Below, piece by piece: positions 1 through 10,333 of a DNA stretch of 64,000 bases (its first letter is position 1; each line of letters starts with the position of its first letter). Source of the DNA: Amphiura filiformis (lineage: Eukaryota > Echinodermata > Ophiuroidea > Amphilepidida > Amphiuridae); the NCBI RefSeq assembly GCF_039555335.1, contig NC_092635.1:51356052-51420051 (forward strand), written 5' to 3'. The notes under the pieces are model-generated. The model saw only the letters and a program-made list of their open reading frames with translations. It was not told the DNA's origin and did no database searches. The translations under genes were made by a program, and so were the position numbers.

Positions 1-592
1 CCTCTGTTAGCCGTATGATGCCTCCGGTTATCTCAATCAAACTAGAGACTGTAAGATCTTGAAGTGCCGTAAGACAATTCACAAGTAAGTTGTAGTCCTT
101 TGCAGATAGTTTAAGCGAGTACCAGATATTGGTGATACTTGTGGCTATATCAGCTTCATCTTGGTGTATGACCATCATGTAGAGTTGCAACACGTTTCGG
201 GCTTGCACAAATGGATCAAAATCATTGAGAAAGGTGTGCAGCTTGCCTGAAAACTCTGCTGGTAGAGACGCTACCGTATGGATCCAATTTCGTAAATTAC
301 CACAACCGGCTGATAAAATGAAGTAGTCGCTTTTCAGAGGATCTTTGTCATCTGGTTCCTGCTTACTACTGCACTCATTTGCCTGAACGTTAAGCATGTC
401 GACTGCTAGGGTATTACCGAAGTAATATGGAACACCTAAAGGAGTACCACGCCGCTGTTGAAAATAGCTCTGTAGGGCTGCACCTTTGGTGCGTACTTCT
501 TGGGTGCGTTCCCGACACTTGTGTTTGTGGTCTTTCCAGTGTGTCTTTTGGCAAACTTTACCGCAGTATGAAGCTTCGTTGCAAGAGGAACA
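1..592 (-). CDS. MYND/DUF4470-like protein, second coding exon (partial, runs off left edge)
   Basis: Open on the minus strand from a clean 3' splice acceptor (pyrimidine-rich ...ctcttgcag) to the window edge, with no stop. The first residues, CSSCNEASYCGKVCQ, then H and C, form the second half of a MYND zinc finger (C-x2-C-x4-YC-x3-C-x7-H-x3-C). A region with 'SAGCGNLRNW' and 'LNDFDPFVQARNVLQLYMM' follows, typical of the DUF4470 domain often paired with MYND fingers. It is closely similar, residue for residue, to the exon at 40837-42687, so the two are paralogues. The missing 3' part should lie to the left of the window. MYND domains bind zinc and usually mediate protein contacts; the function of DUF4470 proteins is unknown. 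Domain assignment is from memory of the families. Confidence 0.85.
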
Positions 593-848
593 CTGCAAGA
601 GATAAAGAATAATAAATATCAGAATATAATCAAAGGATATTCAACATCCAAAAATGTATGAATCTTTCTTGAAAACTACATTTCAGTGTGGCCTTCAAAT
701 TGATGATTCATTAATCGCATATTGGGAAGATATTTTCTGATTTGTTTTATCTTCCATTTTTTTACGTTCTTCGTGATCATCAACATAAGAAAAGGAGCAT
801 AATACTTACACAGCATATCAGTTATACAAAGATTGATGCGTCTCTTAC

Positions 849-1055
849 CTCTTTCAATGCCTGACGAGAATCGCTGGTACATGTTGGATTACTGCATCGT
901 TTTGGTCTCCATTCCTCACACTCTGGCTGATGCCTGTATTGATCTCGACGACAACATGTATCTGAACAATACTTGGCTACACCACATTGACGACAATTCA
1001 CTTCTCGTGCGATGGCATTCTCACATCGCCAACAATGACCAATTACAACGTCCAT
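849..1055 (-). CDS. MYND protein, first coding exon (complete first MYND finger)
   Basis: The exon starts at ATG (1055-1053) and ends at a GAG|gtaaga donor, phase 0, matching the phase-0 acceptor at 592 after a 256-bp intron. Residues 8-46 are a full MYND finger (CWRC, then CRQCGVAKYCSDTC, H and C). A second pair, CSNPTC, follows. Joined to the next exon it completes a second MYND finger, so the protein has two tandem MYND fingers with an intron inside the second. A possible acceptor (ctgcag) sits about 12 bp upstream of the ATG, so a 5' UTR exon may lie further right. Start choice is moderately certain. Confidence 0.75.
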
Positions 1056-1416
1056 GTTGGCTCTGCAGACTGGTATCTAGCTCAACTATCACATATCTGG
1101 AGTAAAAATATGCATATCGATTTGTTACAGATAAAGCTGAGTTATATTCGGCTTCGGGTAACTTTAGCAGAAATGCGGGGTAATTGTGCAAGGAGAAATA
1201 TTTGAAGATCATTGTGCAGGCTTCTGTTAAATTCGATACTTTTTCTGCGTACATGCATTGTACAAGACGTCTCTTACAGAACTGTAACGTCGTTATTGAG
1301 GAATAAAGCAGCCACCACATACTAGTAGTTTGAATTTCGAAAACTGACCTCTCTGCTCTTGAATTATGACAATTTGAAAATCGCACCTATTCCACCATGT
1401 CCATGTGTAAAAAAAC

Positions 1417-2300
1417 TAGAGCGATAACCGCACCATAGCTGAACCATGTGGCTTTGGCAGTATATTGTGGTAGGCCTATACCACTGTCATCATTGCATTT
1501 AAATTTCAGCTCAATTGAAGCATTTTGAAACTTGACATTTGACACCTCTATTGCCCTTAATGACCTAAAATGAATTTTAAAATATTTTAAACATGTTAAG
1601 AATGTCATAACGATCATTGCGTTTAAATTTCAGCTCAATCGGAGCATTTTGGAAAGCTTGACCTTTGACCCATTTATGACCCCTTAGTGACCTTAAATGA
1701 ATCTTAAAATGTTTTTAAAATGTTTAGAATGTCATAAAGATCATTGCATATAAATTTCAGCTCAATTGGAGCATTTCGAAACACTTGACCTTTGACCCCT
1801 TTATGACCCCTTAATGACCTTAAATGAATTTTAAAATATTTTTAAATGTTTACAATGTCATAAGGATCATTGCATTTAAATTTCAGCTCAATTGGAGCAT
1901 TTTGAAAACCTTGACCTTTGACCCCTTTATGACTCCTTAATGACCTTAAATAATTTTTTTAATGTTTTAAACATGTTTAAAATGTCATAAGGATCATTGC
2001 ATTTAAATTTAAGCTCAATCGGAGCATTTTCGGTTAAAATGCCCTTTTTTGACCCCTGTGACCCCAGGATGACCTCTGACGTTTGGAAATAGTTTTATTA
2101 TATTCTTTATGTTTTCCTCTTTCATATGACACCACCCATGGGGTCATACCTTCGTGGCATTTAGAGATATGTCCATTTCAGACCAAATGGTTAGTCAGTA
2201 AGCTAGTAAGCTAGTAAGTAAGCTAGTAAGTAAGCTAGTAAGTAAGCTAGTAACATTCACTCTTATAGGCTGATACCATTTCAAGGTTCAGCAAAAAGAA
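1417..2300. repeat. Dispersed repeat with internal ~125-bp minisatellite
   Basis: About five tandem units begin near 1491, 1614, 1743, 1868 and 1997, each opening with 'cattgcatttaaatttcag' and most containing 'tgacctttgaccc'. The flanks (ataaccgcaccatag near 1424 and ataggctgataccattt near 2266) recur at 21350-21590, where almost no tandem core is present. The array therefore appears to be expanded inside a transposon-like repeat. Confidence 0.8.
2198..2253. repeat. Microsatellite (agtaagct)n
   Basis: Repeated agtaagctagta units lie between the minisatellite and its right flank. Related short units (aagcaagcaagc) stand at the same place in the second copy near 21535. Confidence 0.9.
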
Positions 2301-3526
2301 TGTATAGTGAGCCTAGCCATACCTCATTACACACAGTGCTTGATAATTCAGGTACAGAGTCAATGACTGATTCCGTGTAGGATTCAAAATGAACTGCCAT
2401 CATTCAAGAACGAAGTCATTCAATTTTCAAAATTCAAAAATTCGAAAAGTATATGAAAGCTAATATACAATAATAATCCTAGTTGTTAAACTTCCCCATT
2501 CATTATTACTTTCCTTTGTTTCATTTCGGAGATAATTAATGGCATTTTAGAATGATGTTGCTTCTGTTCCAATGTTGTTGGAAGTTCGAAGAGCTCAAAG
2601 ACGTCCGTTTCCACTCAAGTTTAAGGGTTACCTCTGTATTACACGCTTGACAAATTTTGGAGGGGGTAAACCTCTTTGGTAAACCCCCTGTAAACCCTGA
2701 GGGGGTAAACCCCCTGTGTTATTCTCTGTGGTATCGGTGGATAGCTGTAATGGGTCTCATCATACCGAAATATTAAAAGTACCAACATGGGGGGGGGGGG
2801 GTAAGTCAATTTTTTTGCATGCAAGCGATTCTTGACCCAGATTTTTAAAATTACGCACCCCTCCCAAACAATTCCTGAGTAGTGAGTACGGGCCTGAGCG
2901 GGGTTTAAATATTTATGTTTAAAGGGCATATCTATTGCAAAAACAAGTTTGAATCCATTCGAAGAGAATAATTATTACATTACAAGTTGACACTCGTTGC
3001 AATTTTTATGCGTATTTCTCCTGAAAAAAGAGAAACTGTGTTGGTAAAATTCGGGCTCGTACGGGTCCTTCCCCCCGTTCGAAGCGAAATTAATTTTCAA
3101 GGCAGCGGGTTGAATGACGTAAGTAAATGAAGCGGGCACTATAGGGGAGAGTGGGGTAATCCCGAACACCTTTTCATTTAAGCCTATTACTACACATTAT
3201 AACAACGTAAGATATAATAAACCATACCAATATCAAGAGTGGGATTACCCGTCGTTCTCCTATGTTCACGATAACGCATGAGCCTTGAGCTCTTTTCATT
3301 TTCATTCATGTATAATGAGCGACCTTCAATGGTCAACAAAAGGTTAGCTACTGGCCCATTGAAATTGTTTATTTGTATAATAAATACAATATTGATCACG
3401 CTGAAATTCTAAGCTCAAAATATTGTTTTCATTTTTTAGTCCAAATATTTCTCATAATGTTGATATACATATGCATTGTAATATCATAATTTACTAATAT
3501 AATAAAGAAGCGGCTGGTTTTATCCA
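2301..3526. other. Gene-free stretch, low-complexity G/C tracts
   Basis: No supported gene. It holds repeated 'gggggtaaaccccct' motifs (2660-2720) and a 12-base G run near 2790. Short ORFs here lack codon structure or homology that I can recognise. Confidence 0.6.
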
Positions 3527-4374
3527 TACAGGCTGAGTCAAAAAGAAGTAAACTCATGTTTGAGGGGCTGTAACTCGAGATCGGCAAGGAATCTGCTAAA
3601 AACAAAAATACCACTGGAAAGAGCAAATTCTACACGTCTAAATAAAAACAAGAATTGTTGCAATTGCTTACAGCAAACTAAAGTTATACTAATTTTAATA
3701 CAACTACCCAAATAGGGAAGGCTTTTATTTCAAATCGGCCATGGCCAAAAGGTGTTCCACTTGACCCCACTTGAACAAATATGCACTTTAAAAATAATTG
3801 AAGTGGGTCTTCAGACCCCACCACCACCCTTATTCCCCTATTATACTGAAATATGCACATTTTGTCAGACATTCAAAGAACAGATACATAATGAGAGGAT
3901 ATGTTGCTTCAAAACGTACATTTATCCACCCAGAAGCACTTTTCAAAGAAAATAGTCTTTATACAATACTTTTCTCTGAATTTTATAACACTTTGTATGC
4001 TAAGATGTCCAATATTCACCAATATCACATAAATATTACACATACAAAACTGGTAACTTCTAATAACATAGCCATAACAAAATTAGGTTGCTGTATTATT
4101 ACAGGACTTGTTAAAAAAGGAATTAAATGAATCTGTAGCTGTTTATGATTATGTGACCCATCATGACAAAACCTGTCATACGTCGCCACTTTTGAAGATA
4201 CATCCCAATAAACATCATCATGCTCATATTAGCGGTTTACTGTTTACCTTCAGGAAATCAAAAGTCTTTTCAACCATTTTTGTGTATATATACTGGACCT
4301 TATAAATCATCCTTGTATATTTACCTTTCAACACATTTAATGTCACTGGTGATGCAAATTATTGTCACCTGACA

Positions 4375-5480
4375 CTACACTTGAAAGTCTTTCTTTGATT
4401 CAAATACTGGCATTAAGGCACGTGATCGGCAGATTTGACGAATGTAACCATCCATTGCCTTCTGCCCATATACCTTCTCACTGGCTTCAGACACCAACTT
4501 CATCGCTCTTTCCACTGATTGTGTGTGGCATGGATATTTGGGTACATTTAGTGGGACATTTACTATATCTTTAACCTGCTCATCAGTTAGGTGACAGGCT
4601 CTTTGCGCTAATCTATCATTTTGCTGTTTACAAGCCGATGCTCCAAACTTGATCTGAGGGACTTTGAAAAAGCATACTGTCTCATCTGTTGGGTAGTCTT
4701 CATCAGGAAACGTGAAGCCTTCTGCTTCATCATCACTATATCCCTCTACTTCTACATTGGCAAGCTCGTCTTGTACATCTTCACCTGTGCCGTCAAAATG
4801 CTCTGCAACATTGACCACGTGTTTCCGTGCAGAAAGTATCCATTTAACAGCCTCTTCACGAATGATTTGAGTCAGTGCTGTCAGCTGCCATTGCAAGGAG
4901 GAGGTTTTCTGGGTGAGCAGAAAAGGCATTTCTTTGCATTGACTTCTTGGCTATGTTGCTCAGTGGTTGTCAAGTGTCGCAAAAGTTTTATCATCTTGAA
5001 GAAGTTTCTAGGTGCATCTGTGATAGAAGGATTGCTTTTGATTGTGAACCACATACAATGTAGGGGCGTAGAATTTAACAACAATATTTGCTAATCTTTC
5101 TTGTCAGTCCAACAGAAGGCTCAGGTGTTCTGATATACAAGCATAGAATTCGTTCTGCAGTTGTTAGCCAAAGTGAATGATTGAGACCACCTGGTTCATT
5201 GAGTAGATCTTCTGGCCAGTTACCTGAGATCACAGCCATACAAAACGTGTACAAGTGTTTTTGATCCCACCTTAGATCTTCAACTACTTCATCAGAAAGA
5301 ATGGGGAAGATATGTGCTCTTTGAGTTGACTACCGATTTTTCCACCAAATGAGGTTGGGCCTGTGGTAGGCCCATCATAGTGAGTAAACAACGCTCTGAA
5401 TGGTAACTCATTGCCATGCAAAAGACAAATTTGCCATTGGAATGGTCTACCAAAGACTTTCAAGTGTAGTGTCAGGTGAC
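4375..5480 (-). pseudogene. Transposon-encoded protein, broken
   Basis: Read on the minus strand from about 5470, the translation contains 'WQICLLHGNELPFRALF', 'DGPTTGPTSFGGKIG' and 'WLTTAERILCLYIRTPEPS', then meets a stop near 5095. The downstream open stretch (4929-4375) has 'CHTQSVERAMKLVSEASEK' and ends 'FESKKDF'. These motifs belong to a family of uncharacterised proteins abundant in invertebrate genomes that behaves like a transposon product; I cannot name the family with confidence. A stop and at least one frame change make it a pseudogene. Its position between the inverted arms suggests it was the protein of this element. Confidence 0.6.
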
Positions 5481-5551
5481 AATAATTTTCATCACCAGTG
5501 ACATTAAACGTGTTGAAAGGTAAATATACAAGGATGATTTACAAGGTAGCC

Positions 5552-6050
5552 AAAACGGCTACATCAGTAAAACTCTTTAGGTCACAAATTAAAACAAACT
5601 TTAAAACAAAATGTACACTTAATACCTCTTAGTTTGAGTTACTTCTTAATTTTTTTTGTTTTTTCTCCCTTTTAAAAAAATCGCTTCAAATTAACTGATC
5701 TCTTAGCATTTATACTATATTCACAAAATGTCAGCTTTCTTGTGCGATATACGTGAGTATATGTTATGAAATCTTAATTTGTCTTATACTTATATTCTAC
5801 ATGTTCTTTATTCATCTTTTTTGTTTCTGCTTAGTTCTACATGAATGTATGAAAGAGGGTAGGAGGGTGGGGGATTGTTTATATTTATGTAATTGTTTTT
5901 TATTAGATAAATTAGGAAACTTAGGCTAAGGTTAAGGGGGTGTTTGTTCAGGCCTTTTTGGCCTTCTGAGCATCTCCTCATTCAAATGTGTATGTTTTTG
6001 CTGTTATTTTGTTGTAATTTTGAATGAAATAAAGATTGAAATAGAACACT
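5552..6050 (+). mobile_element. Insertion resembling a LINE 3' UTR
   Basis: This segment interrupts the right arm of the foldback element; the left arm is continuous at the matching place. It contains a hairpin, 'aggcctttttggcct', near 5950 and ends 'gaatgaaataaagattgaaat', as non-LTR retrotransposon tails often do. No coding part is present, as expected for a 5'-truncated insert. Confidence 0.5.
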
Positions 6051-6891
6051 CGGTCCAGTATATATGGTAGGTATATATACACAAAAATGGTTGAAAAAAC
6101 TTTTGATTTCCTGAAGGTAAACAGTAAATCGCTAATATGAGTGGAATATCATTTGTCATATTTGCTAAATTTTTTGTCCATGAAAATATAAAATTTTCCC
6201 GTCAAAATTCCTTTTTTTAATGTAATATGTTTATTGGGATGTATCTTAAAAAGTGTCGACGTATGACGGGTTTTGTCATGATGGGTCACATATAAACAGC
6301 TACAGATTCATTTAATTCCTTTTTAAGTAAGTCCGGTTATAATACATCAACCTAATTTTGTCATGGCTATGTTATTAGAAGTTGCCCAGTTTTGTATGTG
6401 TAATATTTATGCGATATTGGTGAATATTGGACATCTTAGCATACAAAGTGTTATGAAATTCAGAGAAAAGTATTGTATAAAGACTATTTTCTACAGTAGA
6501 TGATTAATTTGTGTTTGAAAAGTGCTTCTAGTTGGATAAAATGTACGTTTTGAAGCAACATGTCCTCTCATTATGTATCTGTTCTTTGAATATCTGACAA
6601 AATGTGCGTATTTCAGTATATAGGGGAATAAGGGCGGTGGTGGGGTCTGAAGACCCACTTCAATTATTTTTTAAAGTGCATATTTGTTCAAGTGGGGTCA
6701 AGTGGAACACCTTTTGGCCATGGCCGATTTGAAATAAAAACCTTCCCTATTTATGACCCGCCCTACTGCACACGGCTGATTGATTTTCATCCATTTCAAT
6801 TTCGACAAATTAGCAAAGTGCTAACAGGATTTATTGTTGAAAAGACAACATTAATTGCTTTTAATTAATATTCAACAAGTCCATGACGGTA

Positions 6892-7251
6892 CTATAGTTT
6901 GTAGGGATACCAATTCAAGGTTTTACGAACGACCCGGCAGAAGCTTGATGGGGAATGTTGGGTAAAGGATTGAGCTGATCTTTGGTCTCGCTGTAACGCA
7001 TGTCTAACTCTAGCAATGTTCACTTGTGATCTAGCAGTTCTTGGTCTGCCTAAATCTGCCGGCTGTCTGTTCCTTAGTGTCCCATGCACATTGAGCTTGT
7101 TCACATTCTTATATACTGCTCCCTTACATGAAACCCGGTTAGCTGTAGGAAATTGGAGACGAAAAAGACGCTGAATTTCAGTGGGACTCTTAGTTTCGTG
7201 ATACGTCGTCGACAGAAACGTGCGCTCCCGTGCGGTAAATTGTGGTGCCAT
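6892..7251 (-). pseudogene. Transposase N-terminal helix-turn-helix (DUF4817-like) fragment
   Basis: This 119-residue ORF opens MAPQFTARERTFLSTTYHE and contains 'IQRLFRLQFP', 'LGRPRTARSQVNIARV' and ends 'LNWYPYKL'. That arrangement (HTH, then RPRTAR linker, then a W-x-PYK end) is characteristic of the N-terminal DNA-binding region of mariner-like transposases of invertebrates. The catalytic DDE domain is absent, so this is a deletion remnant of the element at 3529-9100. Confidence 0.8.
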
Positions 7252-7394
7252 GTTGTCATTCGGCCCGTTTTATTATAGTGTAGTGCAATGAGGTAAAATT
7301 GATATTGAAAAGAGGAATTATTGATCGAAACCACACCTGCCACAGAACTTTATTTGCATTTGAATATCGCGCCTTATCAATACAATAGGTACTA

Positions 7395-8439
7395 CAGCGT
7401 GTCCCAAAAGTAACTTAACATTGTGAATTGGCTATATCTCAAATATTTCCTACTTCATACCAAAATGGAGAACATATTCATATAGATTGATCTTTTAGAA
7501 TTATTTTGATACCAAAAACAGCATTATTGATGACCCTTTGACCTTACTGTGCGACTGTACATATGTGTGTATCAAACCCACAAAAGCAAACTCATGTGTT
7601 CTTTGTTCAAGAACATGAATGATGTGCTTCCCTGAACAATAGAGTTGGTTCACTCACTGTGCACGCTACATTTAGGTATGAACATTCATGGATTACATGG
7701 CTTAGCGTAAGCGTGACCGCTGTTTTAGATTATAATTAGGATATATTGACAATATTAAACTTTACTTTAAAACAGTTGAAGTGAAGATGAATTTCCTATA
7801 GATCAACGGATTCAGGTCGTATGGTTCTTTGCCGAGACAAAGTCGGACAAACTCACTGAAGCAATGTTTAGGGAACAGTTTAATGTAAATTATGCACTAC
7901 CCAGCCGAAATACAATCCAGCAACTAGTGCTGAAATTCCCATCAACTGGATCTGTTCATGATCTACTTCGGGCAGGACGCGGAAGAACAGATCGGCTACA
8001 AACATTGATGTCATACGAAGAGCGGTGGCGAAAAGCCCAAGGCGTACAACTGTTCATCGAATCCTCAGAAAATATCTTAAGTAGTTTCCATATAAAACCC
8101 AGATAAAACAGAAAATGAAGATTACGCATTGAAAACAAACAAACAAACAATCAAACAAACACAGCCAAATTAAACAAAACAGATTTTAAAATGATAACAC
8201 GTTATATCGTGTTCACGTCTCAAATGACGAGACTTATTTTGCGTTTATAAAAGTGGGTTTTACGGTACGGTAGATATCCATTAATTTCATGCCAAAGGGT
8301 CATGAGCACATAGGCATGTTTGGTATCATAACATTTCTAAAAGAATTATCTACATACTGTGCAATTTTTGTAACAACACTATTAACCCAGCGCAAGTTAT
8401 GGCAAATTCACAATGTTAAGGGACTTTTGGGACACCCGG
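7395..8439. mobile_element. Nonautonomous Tc1/mariner-like element, TA target duplication
   Basis: The termini, cagcgtgtcccaaaagt and its inverted partner acttttgggacacccgg, extend to about 33 bp of inverted repeat ('cttaacattgtgaatt'). TA duplications are at 7393-7394 and 8440-8441. It carries a transposase HTH fragment and no DDE domain. It is nested in the 3529-9100 element. Confidence 0.85.
7789..8120 (+). pseudogene. Transposase HTH fragment, frameshifted
   Basis: Reading from 'FPIDQRIQVVWFFAETKS' through 'FREQFNVNYALPSRNTIQQL' and 'GSVHDLLRAGRGRTDR', this is the typical HTH of mariner-like transposases. Near 8050 the frame shifts: the expected 'TVHRILRK' and 'FPYKTQ' continue in another frame and are cut by a stop. 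Same family type as 6892-7251 but a distinct copy. Confidence 0.75.
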
Positions 8440-9102
8440 TACTAGGTAGGCCCCTTCTTCAGTCCAAGAGAACGCCAAATATGGATCAGGAGTATTACAT
8501 AATAATACCCTGCTATGACAATAGCTGCACTAGGTTAATCGTATAATCTCCTTATGTGGTTAGCATGGCTGGGCCAGGAAATCCACAAGGTCAGCCAATG
8601 TATGTACATGTATTCGGTACATGTGCCATATCTTTTACAATGGGTGATAAATTTCTGGTTTGTTTTATTTAAAAACGCAACAGTCGATATTCTAAAGCTT
8701 GGTCCAAATCCAAGAGAAGAACCAACTCTAGTAATTTATGTGGTTTCAAATTATATCGGCCGTTGCCTTTTTGATAGAAATGGTGTTTGTTGATGTGCAC
8801 AGTTTCCCATTAGATCATAACATGATGTTGTGCACCCAAGGTCAAAGGTCTTTTAATCCATATTTGGCGTTGTTCTGGGACTGTACTTGGGAAGTGAAAC
8901 CGTGTGCAGCTACAAAAATGGGTGGTTGTATTCAAATGAGTATAACTTGAGTTTGCTGTGAGCAATTGCAACAATTCTTTTTTTTATTTAGACGTGTAGA
9001 ATTTACTCTTTCCAGTGGAATTTTCATTTTTAGCAGATACCTTACATATCCCAAGTTACAGCCCCTCAAACATGAGTTGACTTCTTTTTGACTCAGCCTG
9101 TA

Positions 9103-9963
9103 TGTTTAAAACCATTAAATTTGTAATACTTGATTAGAGTTTTTTACTGAGAACAACAACAGTAGGCCTATACGTTCTGTGCATTGGGAGTGTTTACAGT
9201 CCATTCTCTCAAAGCGGCCATATTTCATTTTATGACGTCAAACTGTTAGGTAGAAGATTATTATCCTCTTCAGCAATATGATTATTAAACAGTGTTTGAT
9301 GAGATACTTGTCGCACTGTAACTCAGAATACAATTTGCCAACTTTGCGGCCCATTCGTAGTGTCCAGTCACAAATGTGCTAACATACCTTGCCAGTGGTT
9401 AAGCCGAAAGCCGTGTATTAAAGACAAAATAAGACATTTTACATGAAATCGTAATAATATTATTTCTACTACAGTAAACAGATAAGCTACATAATGGATA
9501 TTTGATCGGGGAATTCAACTTTGTCAATACTGCTGTTTTCCTCGTTTTTGCCAAATGTTCATTTCAAAAATACCTAATGACAATTTTAATGACTTCTCCT
9601 TCGCTTTTAAACATCATTTATACATAATTTAATTTTTTTTACACTTTTTCTGGGATCACTGAATGTGCCTTTAATAATATAGACTGCTTGGATATACTCA
9701 CAATGCATCCTAACCTATTACATAATGCATTGATCCAAGATAAACAATTGGTTTCTAATCAAAATGAACTTTGACTTTGGATGACTATAAACTGTCTGCA
9801 GTGAAAACAATAAAGGTATAGGCCTAGTTTATTAATTATTGTATAGCCTGAACAAGAAAGATGAAAATTAAACGAAAATTCATCCGCTCAACATCGATTT
9901 GTCATTAGTCCGGCTACGAACTATTGTTGTATCAGGTTGGGGTTATACGGTTTTGTCAGTTAA
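9103..9963. other. Intergenic, nothing recognised
   Basis: AT-rich sequence with scattered stops. No gene, RNA or clear repeat boundary found. Confidence 0.5.
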
Positions 9964-10329
9964 TGTGGTACTACACCCTTTGATAAATTTGTGACTAATC
10001 TTGCATTTTTCTCAGAAAATAATACCACACTGGTAACAAAAGTTATGTATATTATAGGGGGAAGGAATCCAGTTACTACACTGGAATTTCAGTGACTCAA
10101 GTGACTCACGTACTCAATCGGTACGTTATTTATCATAAGAAAAGAGGTACCGCTAGAATGTACCTCATTTCTTAACATATATAATGAACCACTTGAATCA
10201 CTGAAATTGAGTGAAGTAATTGGATTCCTTGCCCCTATAATATTCATAACTTTTGTTACTAGTGTGTAGCTATTTTTAAAGAAAAATGCAAAATTAGTCA
10301 CAAAATTTATCAGGGGGTGTAGTACCACC
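9964..10329. mobile_element. TTAA-flanked MITE, 366 bp
   Basis: The inverted ends (tgtggtactacaccc and gggtgtagtaccacc) are flanked by TTAA at 9960-9963 and 10330-10333. The two halves fold back over most of their length ('ttgtgactaat' pairing with 'attagtcacaa'). TTAA duplication suggests mobilisation by a piggyBac- or Kolobok-type transposase. Confidence 0.85.
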
Positions 10330-10333
10330 TTAA

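Larger units (their letters stand above)
3710..6753. mobile_element. Foldback element with long inverted arms, nested inside the Tc1-like element
   Basis: The left arm 3710-4391 and right arm 5454-6753 are inverted copies: aaatagggaagg at the left end, ccttccctattt at the right end, and 'cctgacactacactt' at the inner ends. The right arm is longer because of an insertion at 5552-6050 and because the left arm lacks about 75 bp near 4216. A broken transposon gene lies between the arms. The superfamily is not determined, because I cannot define the target duplication. Confidence 0.75.
3529..9100. mobile_element. Composite Tc1/mariner-type element, TA target duplication
   Basis: The ends are inverted copies starting CAGGCTGAGTCAAAAAG, flanked by TA on both sides (3527-3528 and 9101-9102). 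The inverted repeats run for at least 160 bp with moderate divergence. The continuation of the left repeat is interrupted by another element (3710-6753) and resumes with 'ctgcacacgg' at 6765. TA duplication and the transposase remnant at 6892-7251 point to the IS630/Tc1/mariner superfamily. The element is old and non-functional. Confidence 0.8.

Noticed and set aside
1021-1386. 121-residue minus-strand ORF overlapping the MYND 5' exon
   Set aside because: Different frame from the MYND finger; no recognised features; overlaps a probable splice acceptor.
4621-5094. 157-residue plus-strand ORF
   Set aside because: Lies antisense to the recognisable broken transposon protein and has no coding character.
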